Part shown: piece by piece, positions 36,241 to 46,769 of the stretch
Numbering within the stretch: position 1 is the first letter of the stretch
How the letters are laid out: each line of letters begins with the position of its first letter
Assembly (NCBI GenBank): GCA_011109175.1
Contig: RDEW01000004.1
Coordinates: forward strand, 1,016,030-1,080,029
Length of the DNA stretch: 64,000 nt
Reading direction: 5' to 3'
Source: Dicyema japonicum
Taxonomy: Eukaryota > Dicyemida > Rhombozoa > Dicyemidae
Made by a program: the position numbers and the translations under genes
The notes under the pieces: model-generated
The model's input: the letters and a program-made list of their open reading frames with translations, nothing else
Databases searched by the model: none
Told to the model about the DNA's origin: nothing

Positions 36241-36840
36241 ATTCGAATTAAAGCTCTTCGAAGTACACAATCGAGGATCGTCGACTAAGTAGTGATGTTC
36301 TTGTTAGGACCAAATTATATCGCTTTGAACGATATCAGATATGTTGTATTAGGAGAATTCAACAATCCAATCATCACAGCAACGTATCTTTGGCCCCGGA
36401 TTTTTGTTTCATCCGTAATAGTAAAAACTTTTGGATCACCAATCAAAATAATTTTAACCTTATAATTTTTAATTTTAACTTTTTAACCAAATAATGTTGC
36501 TTAAAATACATTTATAATAAAATATCACAGTCTGATAAATCTTCACTTACAAAAAACAACTGAATTGTCTAAATTTAAAAATCTAGACATTAATAAATAA
36601 TATACATTTCCAGCTAATAGTTAGTTTAAAAAAGAGTGTTTTTGTCCCTCAGATAACCAACATCCCCATCAAAATAAACGTAAATACTGTATTATTTAAA
36701 AATTTATTTAAATATAGGTTTACCATTAAAAAATAATAAATTTAAAAAATTATAACTTAATAAAATTAATAAAATTTAACTTAATAAAATTAAAAATAAA
36801 ATTTAAATGTTTAATTTATTTAATCAACATTTTTTTGGTT
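36241..36840. other. AT-rich spacer
   Basis: A low-complexity AT-rich stretch, with runs of TTTAAAAATAAAATT-like sequence just before the LINE-A 5' motif. No gene is seen. Confidence 0.5.
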
Positions 36841-37002
36841 TAGGTGGTGACGTCCCTCTTGAAAATATTTCTTCTTCGCGCTTAATTACCCGTTGCCATT
36901 CTCTCTTGGTACTTTCAACACTCGAGGCTTCAAGTTCATCACCAAAAAACATCAACTCGCACGTGATTTATCTATCCATGGTGTCAGTATTTGCTGCATT
37001 CA
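36841..37002 (+). mobile_element. LINE-A 5' end, running into the gap
   Basis: This begins with TTAGGTGGTGACGTCCCTCT, the shared LINE-A 5' motif. About 60 bases on it enters the endonuclease domain (FSLGTFNTRGFKFITKKHQL, then ARDLSIHGVSICCI). The next residues are lost in the N run, so I cannot tell whether the copy is intact. Confidence 0.7.
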
Positions 37003-37279
37003 NNNNNNNNNNNNNNNNNNNNNNNNNNNNNNNNNNNNNNNNNNNNNNNNNNNNNNNNNNNNNNNNNNNNNNNNNNNNNNNNNNNNNNNNNNNNNNNNNN
37101 NNNNNNNNNNNNNNNNNNNNNNNNNNNNNNNNNNNNNNNNNNNNNNNNNNNNNNNNNNNNNNNNNNNNNNNNNNNNNNNNNNNNNNNNNNNNNNNNNNNN
37201 NNNNNNNNNNNNNNNNNNNNNNNNNNNNNNNNNNNNNNNNNNNNNNNNNNNNNNNNNNNNNNNNNNNNNNNNNNNNNNN
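37003..37279. other. Assembly gap of 277 N
   Basis: An unbroken run of N. It separates a LINE-A 5' end from a tandemly duplicated segment, the type of repetitive context in which assemblies fail. Confidence 1.
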
Positions 37280-37354
37280 AACTGTTCTTTACTTAAATAA
37301 AGTGTCCTGCCTATGCGGAGCTATAAATACTATGGCTCTCGTGAAAAGGCTTTA

Positions 37355-37698
37355 AAACAAAGCAAGAATTTAATATTTTTGTCGTATGTACGCACGTAAA
37401 GGAACGGATGGGGCAAATTTCTAAACTTTGCTTCCATACTCTTCGTGTACCTAATATTAAATGTTTAACTCTTTAAAAAAATTATTTAATTAATGTCTGG
37501 AAATTAATGTCGTCTACATTTTCAGTAAACAAAGCAAGAATTTAATATTATTGTCGTATGTACGCACGTAAAGGAACGGATGGGGCAAATTTCTAAACTT
37601 TGCTTCCATACTCTTCGTGTACCTAATATTAAATGTTTAACTCTTTAAAAAAATTATTTAATTAATGTCTGGAAATTAATGTCGTCTACATTTTCAGG
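37355..37698. repeat. Two tandem copies of a 172-bp unit
   Basis: The segment beginning AAACAAAGCAAGAATTTAAT and ending with TCTACATTTTCAG occurs twice in a row, offset by 172 bases and almost identical. It contains no ORF. Next to the N gap it could be a real duplication or an assembly overlap left uncollapsed. Confidence 0.9.
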
Positions 37699-37972
37699 TT
37701 CTATGGAATAAATCGGATAATTTTTCTCTACTACATAGTATTTCGCAGTATCCAAATCATCATATCCATTCTACAATTTTTAATTTATTTATTACCTCAA
37801 TACAACTTAATTTCAGATTTTGATATCGTTTTTGTCATATTTCCATATTCGCTTGGTTACCATTTTGTCACCAGCAATTATTAAATTCTTATACGTTTCG
37901 TCACGTGCATTTAATAATTTGTCGTCTTCACACAGCAAATCCCAGCGATTTCAGACTTCATTGCATCATATA

Positions 37973-39319
37973 CAGTAGTGACATATTCATATGGGACAAA
38001 AAATTATATGGGACGGGACAAAATGCATAAATGGGACAATTTAACAAATCTATTAACAATTGTCAATATTTGCATTTTTTGTGGTCGGTTAGTACAAAAA
38101 GTTAGTACAAAACTCTAGTCGGTTAGTACAAAACTCAAAGTATTTTTTGTAGTAAATTTATATAAATTATTTAACAATTTAAAATTTTTTTTAACAATTA
38201 AACAAATGTCAGTTGAGGAAGCCTGCTGCGTGGATTGCGAACGAGTTCCCTCGGAGTATGGCTATTCCGATCTTTTGTCTTTGCCATTTTTAAATATATT
38301 TCTAATATATGAAACATTTTTTAAAGAATTAAATCAATATTTTTTTATTAACCTTATGACGTCAAACAAGAGAAATGAACTTGATTTTAATATCAAAAAC
38401 AAGAATGCTGAGGAAATCATGGAACAAAAAAGTTTTTATAAAATAATTTCCCAACGATATGGAACTAACAAAACAGTCGTGGGAAGAATAGCTAAGAATT
38501 TAGACAAATATACAAATTTCGATAACAGGCACCTTATCCGGACAAAAAATATTCTATGATTTGGTTTTTTGAACAAGTATTTGATTGGGGTCATTTCGAA
38601 ATTAAGATCGCAGAATGTGCCTCTCAGTTATTCTAACATTAAAGTACTCGCACTTCAATATGCGCAAGAACATGATGATAATTCATTCAAGGGTGGAAAA
38701 CAATGGTTTTCATCATTCAAATGTCATAATATGAAATATAAACAGTTATCTGGAGAAGCTGCAAGTGCTGATCATGAATCTGCATTCATATTTGCAGAAT
38801 CATTTTGTCTAAATCGTGCTTATTCTTCAGACAAGATTTATAACTGTGATTAAACATGCATTTATTTGAGAGGGCAATACAGCTATTCGTATGTACTACA
38901 GTCATCAAATGCAATTAAAAAAATAATTAAAAGTAAATACAAAGCTCAACTTTAACAGAATTAATCTTTGGGAATGTGAAGAAGTTAAATCTATAAAATT
39001 GATAGTATATTTTGGATTAAAGAAGCCGTAAAGTCAATTTATAAAGACACTAATTAATTGTTGGAAAAAAGCTGGTTTGTACTATGAAGAAGTAAATCTT
39101 GACAATATGGTGTTAGAAGATATTGAATTCAATGAACCTTTAGAAAATGAATCTGAAAATGTGAATGAATCAATAATTTTCAATCCCGAAATAACCTTTG
39201 AATAAAGGATTGACCAAAATGATAAACCGTTTTCATTGAAGATTTAAAAGAAATAAGCAAATAATTATATGGGACGATTATTTAAAATACCCCTTTTTTG
39301 TATAAACGTGTCACCACTG
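37973..39319 (+). mobile_element. Tigger/pogo DNA transposon, internally deleted
   Basis: Terminal inverted repeats CAGTAGTGACA (37973) and TGTCACCACTG (ending 39319) match at 10 of 11 bases, and each is flanked by TA, the Tc1/mariner-superfamily target. The transposase N-terminus from 38356 has a pipsqueak-type helix-turn-helix (KRNELDFNIKNKNAEEIM, ISQRYGTNKTVVGRIAKN). The CENP-B-type DNA-binding domain follows at 38569-38853 (LSYSNIKVLALQYAQEHDD, WFSSFKCHNMKYKQLSGEAA). It ends at IYNCD, the first catalytic Asp, where a stop falls. Most of the DDE core is missing; the C-terminal LINCWKKAGLYYEEVNLD is at 39055-39100. It is also broken near 38559. Non-autonomous. Confidence 0.87.
38190..38285 (-). 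mobile_element. LINE-R 3' end inserted in the Tigger element
   Basis: About 83 bp are the reverse complement of the last codons of LINE-R (RQKIGIAILRGNSFAIHAAG) plus tail, nearly identical to 49141-49228 and 49836-49925. The A-rich tail sits on the left as a T run. It is a very short 5'-truncated retrotransposition product and supplies the apparent upstream start of the transposase reading frame. Confidence 0.85.
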
Positions 39320-39842
39320 TAGTTTAGTTTTTAATTTAGACAAAAGACTACCAAAATGATTTAAATTGTTCTCACCCTAAAATTAATCTAATCGTTTTAA
39401 TTACTTTTATCGATTTGAGTTTCAACTCAATATCTTCAACACAAAAGAATCGTAACTTGCAGTCTTTATTTTTTAATGTTTTCTGAGGTTTCTTTGAAAT
39501 TTGCACCAGACCATTTCAGCATGCTAATTTAATTGATTTTATAGATATTTTATTTTTCAATTAATACAATTTGTAAATTCCAATGGTTTTTAAATATTCT
39601 TAATATTTTTAATTCAATCTGTAAACAGTGACGATTTATCAGACTGTGACATAAAATATAGTTAAACATTATTTTAATGATTATTTATTTACTAATATTA
39701 AATTTTACCTTTTTTAGTTATAAGTTATATTAGAACATCCAACTTGACTCAATAGTACGAACATTATATCTGCTTTTGTGAAAACTGTAATCGACTATTG
39801 ACTTTTCCTCCGTCTATCCGGTTGTAATAAAATTTTATCTCC
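39320..39842. other. AT-rich spacer upstream of CLUAP1
   Basis: No gene is seen. This presumably holds the CLUAP1 promoter, but I can point to no specific element. Confidence 0.5.
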
Positions 39843-39854
39843 ATGGTGATTGAA

Positions 39855-41123
39855 ATGACGTATAAAGAAGTGAGAAGTATGAAGTGTTGTACAATTAAGC
39901 ATTAATCGAAAATCTAAAAATACTTGATTACCCAAGAATAATTTCCTATGAGAATTTCAAAACCTCAAACTTTGAACTAATGTCGGAAATAATAACGTGG
40001 GTGTGTTCAAAGTATATCAATACTGTATTAAGATATGATCCTCTATTTGACATTCCAATACTAATTGAGACTGAATCCGACAGAATTAGTTTTCTGAGAA
40101 GAATAGCCGAATATATCGTAGTTTAGGCGTAATGTTGAGATGTTGAAATTCAATATTCAAATCAACACAAAACGGCTGTACCAGGCTGATGGAAGATGCG
40201 TTAGAGAACTGCTTAAGCCAATTTATGTTTTGTACGAAATCAATAAAAACGTTGAAAATACAAAGTCCTCCAATGTACTCCTTTCTACAAATTTTGTAAT
40301 GATTAAAGTAAAAGTGTTTGTAAAATAAGGCGGACGAAATGAAAAATATCAGGAGCATGGCTTCCTACATAACCAAAATCGGGGCTCGTCTATACGATCT
40401 CTTAAATGAAGAGGTCGAAATGAGGGTGTAGTCTTTATTTATAAGAGACTAAGAGAGATTATGTGAAGGATTCTAATATGAGTTTTGAAGACGCCGAAAT
40501 GAGTCTCAAATCAATAAATAGTGATATTGAGGTAGTTAGCTGATTAATATTAGTCCGACATAAACAAAATGACCTCACTCGTGGCTGATTCGTCGAAGGA
40601 CTACGTCGCCTTAAACGAGAAAATCAGCAAAAAGAAAGCTGAGTTGGAGAGGAGTCGTAAACGATTGGAGACTTTAAAAAACTTCAGGTTAATCAGTGGA
40701 TGACTATTAGACCTGCCTATATGGACGAATTCGAACAGTTGGAGTCGGTTTATTCGGAAATGTATTCGAGTTATGTCACCAAATACTGCAATGTTTTATT
40801 TTTGATGGGAAAATTCGAAATTATAGAAAATAATGTATATTAACTAATATTTGTAGAATCAAAATAAATTATCACTTTTAGAAATCAATAGGCCATACGA
40901 AGGTAATACTTTTTGATTATTAAGAAAACGGAGACACAGACGCCAATCAGGGTACTCTGTTGATATATTTTTAGATAATGAATTTTATAATCAAGTTACG
41001 AAAATTGCTCATTTATAGAACTCGGACGATTCTGACGGAATTTATGAAGATGTGAGTGAAGAAGAGGAAAGTGAAAACCCCAGCAATGATTTGTCTGGAA
41101 AAGACTTGGATAGCGACTTTTAG
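39855..41123 (+). CDS. CLUAP1: Clusterin-associated protein 1 / IFT38
   Basis: Removing 11 introns of 21-24 nt gives 340 residues in one frame (1023 coding bases). Introns: 39877-39899, 40012-40032, 40118-40139, 40308-40329, 40426-40447, 40532-40553, 40688-40710, 40835-40856, 40903-40924, 40952-40974 and 40995-41018. The N-terminal CH-like domain has TLIENLKILDYPRIISYENF, YDPLFDIP...TESDR and the family hallmark INTKRLYQADGRCVRELLK. Then GARLYDLLNEEVEMR, a coiled coil (KKKAELERSRKRLETLKNFR followed by PAYMDEFEQL) and an acidic tail ending LDSDF. CLUAP1 is a subunit of the IFT-B complex that moves cargo in cilia; dicyemid jacket cells are ciliated. An in-frame ATG at 39843 would add four residues. 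Shorter than the human protein (413), mostly in the tail. Confidence 0.95.
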
Positions 41124-41700
41124 TTAATATTTCTTTAATATGAACCCTTATCTGTTAATAGATGTGGAGCTTCAAATAGGCTATCTTCCAAGTTTTTTCG
41201 ATTTGAGCAGATTAGATCCTATGTGCATCAACACTTTCTTCCATTGTTCTTTTAGATTCCCATGTCTTCTGAGTCCTTCATGCTCACGAGAAGAAAGACA
41301 AGGGCTTCATTCCTATGACCTTAAATCTCCTAACAAATTAGAGTTGCTAAACGCGATTGAGTGGACATAACTGCCATTAAGTCTGAAAATCAATTACCGT
41401 TATAGTAGAAGAAATTAGTGGTTTAGAGTGGACAAACAAAATTTTCTCTTTGATAATAAGTAGATTCACTCATATGGCAAACAAGGTATGGAGTTTAAGT
41501 AAAAGAATTTGAAAAACTGGTATTTTCAGTACGAATAATTGTTAGTTAGTAACCCCGACCTTGCTACTTTTCAGGAGGCAGGCCATCCCGGGCGTCCAGT
41601 AGCTATTGATTGACAAGCAGGGACATGCCAAAGCTTTCATCTGCCAGGGGCGAGTGTATGATGATGGCCCTATAACAAACTAAAAAATAGGGAAAAAATA
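41124..41700. other. Spacer with short repeat
   Basis: No supported gene. At 41565-41625 the segment ACCCCGACCTTGCTAC...AGGAGGCAGGC resembles 46196-46250 and, more weakly, 57415-57450, so it is probably a short dispersed repeat. Confidence 0.35.
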
Positions 41701-41789
41701 AATAAACTTGACAGGAGCTGATTTGATATCTAAAACCTCAAATAAGTTTGTATATGTTTAACTTTGAAAAAGAACGTTCACAACTAGCA

Positions 41790-42101
41790 GTTGAGTAGCC
41801 AAAGTCTTCAGCACTGTCAGTAGAACACGGTGATCTTGTCTATGTTGAAAAAACAGAGAGAAAAAAGTGAGCATAGTTATAATGTGAACTCTATAGCTTG
41901 GATCTGCTACCCCCAAAAGCGTGCTGCCCGGGACGGCTCCCCCTGTTGACAAGGACAGGACCCTCATCCAAGAAACCATGGAACAACAAGGGATCTTAAA
42001 AGCTGAGTTGCTGACCAGAATGTATTTGAGGGACAATGTGAAAGTTAATGACGTCAACACTGCCATTTCTGTCATCATCGGGCCAAATGTGTATGTGTGA
42101 G
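41790..42101 (+). CDS. Candidate host ORF with ubiquitin-like segment
   Basis: Plus-strand strings KSSALSVEHGDLVYVEKTER (41790-41850) and, after a possible 30-nt intron at 41858-41887, LGSATPKSVLPGTAPPVDKD then RTLIQETMEQQGILKAELLT run to a TGA at about 42101. The first string looks like the end of a ubiquitin-like fold and the second recalls the region after it in NPL4, but no zinc finger or MPN domain follows. I cannot define the start. A truncated or split gene is possible, or chance. Confidence 0.25.
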
Positions 42102-42489
42102 AGTTTGGAGATGGATATGGTGCCTGATTGCATGTGCCGCATGAATTTATGACTTAAAGAGTTTATACGCTTGACCCTGGGAAGAGCGAATCTCCAGGCA
42201 AAAAAATTAAATTATTTCCAAAGACTAAGGATAACCAAACTAACTAAATCCTCAATCCTGACTCGTTCCAGCATTTCAGAACTTGTCACCGAGTAACGAT
42301 GTTGTCCCCAGGGAAGAGTTATTGGATCCTCTTGATACCGGCTAGGCATTAGGCGCCTCCTCAGTAAGGTGGATCAAGTGACGCGATCAGAAGGAAGGAA
42401 AATAATTTTGACAAACTATCGACATAGCACCACGCAATAATTTTCAGAACAGGCATATTCAATTGTCGGCACAACCATTAGATGGAAAG
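42102..42489. other. Unassigned spacer
   Basis: A short Lys-rich plus-strand ORF (SESPGKKIKLFPKTKDNQTN, about 42185-42245) has no recognised family. Nothing else is seen. Confidence 0.3.
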
Positions 42490-42740
42490 GGGCTCTTCTT
42501 TATTATAGCATTTAGAACGTTCCACTTTCGAAGCCCCTTGGTTAACACTTCCTCCATGTGATCGGAGAACGTCATTAGAGTTAAATGTTACTTAAATATC
42601 TTCTGGTTTCGTGTAGAGGGAATAATAATATTTCCGACGAATACCTCGATTTTACTTTTAAATTTCTTGTCCGTATTGAATATTGTAAACTGAGACTAAG
42701 ATGAAGATACAAACAACAAATTCGTGGATAGCCAGTCACA
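42490..42740 (-). mobile_element. LINE-B thumb-region fragment
   Basis: Closely similar to 35930-36200: both hold the reverse complement of the LINE-B ILRVTFNSL...KRLRKWNV region, and both start with TTCCACTTTCGAAGCC near the left end. It is probably the left (3') part of the element continuing at 42830. Confidence 0.6.
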
Positions 42741-42829
42741 CACCTAGTTGAGTGTGTGGCTTGTCCACCGCCACTGCCCTGGAAGGAGATTTGTCCCCTA
42801 AGATAAAAACATAGTGTCCTGATTTTTGG

Positions 42830-43990
42830 TTAAGTCATGTATAAATGAGTTAAACACAATATATAAATGAGTTTTCACGATAGGGGAACTTAGTGGGACC
42901 CCATTTGGAGTAATTTTGATTTTGAAGTAGTTTTACTGATTCGGACTCTTCCACGTCGGATAGTTAAGAATTTATTTAGCCATATCATGATGTTCTGAGT
43001 AAAATTTGAATTAAAGATCTTGTTTGTTAAAAGTGTCCCCGAAACCTAGTTGAAGGCTTTCTGTATATCTATAGACACCAGAGCCATCAGTAATTGCGTC
43101 TTCATGTTGAAGCCGTCTGTGATGAACTGGGAGACAAATCCCAAATGAGTCGTTGTATAACGGCCTGATCTGAAGCCATGTTGAAAATCAGGAAATTGTA
43201 AAACAGGGGAGATTAACATTATTACAAGCTTCTCCAACACTTTCGACGAGGTTCAAGTTATGGCGGTAAGAGGATGGAATGTCTTTTGATTTTCCAGGCT
43301 TGAGGATTGGAGTAATCAATGAGTTCTTTCATATGTTTGGTATTGTATGGGAATTTATGGAATGGTTGTATAGTTTTGATAACACAATATGAGCCTGAGG
43401 TTATAGGTGTTTGAGGTGGATAGCACAGACACCGTCGGGGCCACAGGCTCGGGTTGGTCGTAGAAATTTAAGGCAAAGGTAACGGTTTTCACTCCGCCGC
43501 CATCTTCCTTTGTGAGGCTGTTGATACTCTTTAGTGTCTTCCAGAAGGTTCCACACAAGTTCTTGTGGCATAGTCAACCAATTAGCCGACTCTATTTGAA
43601 ATTCGGGTTGGTCGTAGAAATTTAAGGCAAAGGTAACGGTTTTCACTCCGCCGCCATCTTCCTTTGTGAGGCTGTTGATACTCTTTAGTGTCTTCCAGAA
43701 GGTTCCACACAAGTTCTTGTGGCATAGTCAACCAATTAGCCGACTCTATTTGAAATTCTGCGATTTAGAGAGCGTATTGACGATATACAGCCATCTGATT
43801 GCATTCCGGTTTTCGGTGTCTGGCGTCCTGTTTCTTGATAAGCTCCAGGATGCCCGAAGATAGCTACGGATTGAATTTTTTATGTAATAGGATAATGGGA
43901 TGAATAATCTGTCCGCTTTTCGAATAACTGAAGTTAACATCATGGCTGCCTTGTCAACAGGGAAGTCTTCCACAACGAGGCTCGATAGAC
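42830..43990 (-). mobile_element. LINE-B, RT fingers/palm part
   Basis: Minus-strand RT blocks: FQHGFRSGRYTTTHLGFVSQ then FITDGFNMKTQ and LVSIDIQKAFN (43046-43240). Upstream linker sequence with VWNLLEDTKEYQQPHKGR is tandemly duplicated at 43451-43758. The rightmost part (43746-44000) continues the linker between endonuclease and RT. Frames are broken. Confidence 0.75.
43451..43758. repeat. Perfect 154-bp tandem duplication inside LINE-B
   Basis: GGGTTGGTCGTAGAAATTTA at 43451 recurs at 43605, and each copy ends CTCTATTTGAAATTC. The two 154-bp units look identical. As 154 is not divisible by three, it shifts the LINE-B frame. Confidence 0.92.
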
Positions 43991-44019
43991 AATTATCCAC
44001 ATACGTGCTGAATCAAAAC

Positions 44020-45230
44020 CAATTTATTTTATTTATAACCCCGGGATCACCGAAAAGAAAGACAAAGTAAAGTCAACTAGTTAGGTGATACCAGTTCCCG
44101 CAACCAACCGCGCCATCCTAAGCCTGTGCGTCTCCATTGTTCCCACTGTCGAACGGAAATGCCTTCTTTGATCCTTGCAGAGGAAGCCGTTTGGGGAAGG
44201 AAATTTCTTAGCCAACAGATTTTCTTTTGCATGGAACAGTGATAGGCTTAGTGGGTGTCCAGGTGTCCTTGTAGATTCCGTCAGCAGGTCGGTTAGCGCA
44301 AAACCCAAAGCAAAACCAATTTGCCTTCGAATAGTTCTTGAACTTTGTAGAACATTTTGGCAGACAAATAGATCTTTTGAGTTTCGACACAATTGGATTA
44401 TGGTCGCTTGTAAAACCATAACGAATATCCCATGAAAGATATCCAGCAATGGAGGGAGTGCATAATGACAAGTCTGGGGGAGTTGGACTTGTCATCTCTT
44501 CGGATTGGGGTCCTCGTATGGGAATCCGGATTTTTTAGAATAGTTAATTCGTCGAGTATAGGTACTCTCCGCGATTGTCGGCTGATTGTGTCCTGAGCCA
44601 CAGCGGATGTTTGGCACTTGAGTCTCCACATAGTAGCAGATCTTTTAGTTTACACAATCTCAATAGGTAGAAGATATAGGAAGTAGTACATGACCTCTGA
44701 GGTGGGATATAGAGATTGCACAGTGTAAAACATCTCGTCGGAGAAAAGGAAACTTCGATAGAAATCTGTTCCAGAATAAAATACCATTCGCAAAAAGAAG
44801 ATACAAAAGGGGTGACATCTGTAAATTTAAGTCTATCCTTAATAATAGTCAATAATCCTCCTCCGAGACTTCTTGTTAGGTCCCTGCGAATTACACAATA
44901 TCCAGGAAAACAAGGTGTTGGGGACTTTCTAGAGAGGTTCGATTTTTGAATGAGGGGAATTTCTACTTTCAAATGGGATAAGAGGGATCGTAGTTCCAAC
45001 ACTTTATTGCGGATTCCATTTACATTTAATTGTAGAATAATCAGTGTGTCATTGGGTCCCGGATTAGGTTCTACATCACCAGACAGAAGTAGTAAAGAGA
45101 AAATGGGGGAATTGGTAGGCCACCCGTAGAAGGGTAGGAAAAGTCGACGGTTCTCTTCCATGAAGAACTTTCACTGAGCGCCAGCACAACAACAGGTGAA
45201 CCGCATGACGCAACACTAATTCTAAAATTG
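44020..45230 (-). mobile_element. LINE-B with 5' and 3' ends but no RT
   Basis: From the right: leader with ASCGSP (45190-45220), then an ORF from 45161 with a hydrophobic run and a 2A motif, then the endonuclease domain (LQLNVNGIRNKVLELRSLLS, GGGLLTIIKD, LLCGDSSAKHPLWL) to about 44600, and further endonuclease sequence (TSPTPPDLSLC, GFTSDHNPIVSKLKRS) to about 44350. It then joins C-terminal sequence (MARLVAGTGIT, stop at about 44081) and the 3' signature GATCCCGGGGTTATAAATAA. The whole RT is missing, so this is an internally deleted copy with both termini kept. Confidence 0.82.
45054..45080 (-). other. 2A-type ribosome-skipping motif in LINE-B
   Basis: Codons 28-36 of the ORF starting at 45161 read GDVEPNPGP, preceded by SLLLLS. 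This is the canonical D-V/I-E-x-N-P-G-P motif with its usual leucine-rich, serine-ended approach. In other systems the ribosome skips the Gly-Pro bond, separating an N-terminal peptide from the downstream protein, here the endonuclease start. 2A-like motifs are known in some other non-LTR elements. Confidence 0.85.
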
Positions 45231-45392
45231 AGCGAACGAATGGACGATTTAGAGTAATCTGATTGCATTTCAGTTTTTAGTACGCTTTAATAATCTTTGA
45301 TAAATATTTTATTTTAATTAATAAATATTTTTATTAATTTTTTAATTTTTGACCATAAATAAATAAGGTCAAATAAAATTCGACATAATTTA

Positions 45393-45927
45393 ATGCTCGC
45401 TATATCTCTAATTTTCCTGTCTTACAATATTCAATCATATTATATTGGTTTCAAAAATTGTGACAGTGCACATGATGTAACAAAAGAAGTCAAATCCATT
45501 AAATTATCGTGCCTTGATAATCGTCAATGTGAGCTAGACGAAGCTAAGTTTTTTAATTTCACTGCTTTCATGAATATCCGTATTTTTATTTAATATTTAG
45601 ACGATATAAAGTCCGAAATCCAAGTCCACGCATTCAATAACGGAGAAATCCTCGAATTGGCATATGAAAGGGTACCAAAGATTTGCCGTTTATTACACGA
45701 CAATTATTATAAGTGCAAAATCAACGCCTACATCTCAGAACCTTTGACGGTATCTATGTTTTGGGGAGTCGTAGGGGGGAACATACACCATAAGGATTCA
45801 ACTTTGGAGAAATTTGGATCTACTTGTCTGTTCTAGTTTTAAAATTGGAAGTAAGGTCAGTCCAAAGTCGGTAATAGTGGCACCAAATGTGCACAGTGAG
45901 GGCCTTGAATTGACGATTGAAGATTAA
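45393..45927 (+). CDS. Secreted ML-domain lipid-binding protein (NPC2-like)
   Basis: Removing introns 45580-45600 (21 nt) and 45750-45774 (25 nt) gives 162 residues in one frame. The first 17 residues (MLAISLIFLSYNIQSYY) form a signal peptide. The mature part has the ML layout of six cysteines: FKNC, LSC, RQC, KIC, YKC and LLVC. Spacing matches the three disulphides of NPC2/GM2A-type proteins. The GGTYTIRIQLW segment corresponds to the strand before the last cysteine. ML proteins bind single lipids such as sterols in lysosomes or outside cells. Residue identity is too low to choose among NPC2, GM2-activator or MD-2-like, so no symbol is given. Confidence 0.8.
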
Positions 45928-46769
45928 TTAGCTTGGTTATTTGTTATTGGGTTCATTTGGATTATATTCTCTTTATTTTTGCTAAAGCTTAGGCTGAAAT
46001 ATAGTCCAGAATAGTTTTGAATAGTCAAGCCACGTGCTATAACCTGGACGACTATTATATGTGTTACATCAATCACTGTCGTGTTCATCTGTATATCTAA
46101 GAAATAACATCAATATTCGCCCACGTGTCAAACAAATAATAGCAATCACTTATCTATCTACAAGTGTGGTGTGATTAAGCAGATCAGTTATTTAGTTCTC
46201 CCGACCTCATTAACATTTAGGAGGCAGGCTATCATCAAACGTCAAGCTGATAGTGTTGGGTACGAACAAGTCCCTTAGTGTCGTTGGTGGTCCGGAGAGG
46301 ATTTAATTGATGATATCTCAAACAGGTATGGTGAGGGTAATAAAAACTCTGATCGACCTCAGTAACAAGGATAATCAATGACTAGTCGTAATCTTCTATA
46401 TATAATTTATTGAGTACATTAAAAATGGGATAATAATATTCAAACACGTGCTATGCGTAAAATAATCTTCATTATTAGTCTATAAAATTTAGATGTTTTG
46501 ACTTAAGAGGTGAGCTTAAGATCCTCAAAATAAAGACGGCTACTCACTTTTATCTTTGACCATTTTTGACATTCCACTTTTATCTTTACTCACAGATAAC
46601 TTTCTCCAAAGCTCGGTTCTCTCATTAGCATTATTCAAATTACATCAAAGTTACCGACAGGATTTTTTTAATTTTCTCTATGTTTGTTTTCATGAAATTA
46701 GTTCCCCAAGCAGTTTGTTGATTGACTTATTTTATTTCTTATGTGCTTTCGTTGGGATGAGGAAATGAC
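45928..46769. other. Spacer
   Basis: No gene is seen. A CTCCCGACCTCATTAACATT-type short repeat starts at about 46197. The rest is AT-rich. Confidence 0.4.

Noticed and set aside
36807-37355. ORFs reading through the N gap
   Set aside because: They are open only because N codons cannot be stops. The left end is LINE-A sequence.
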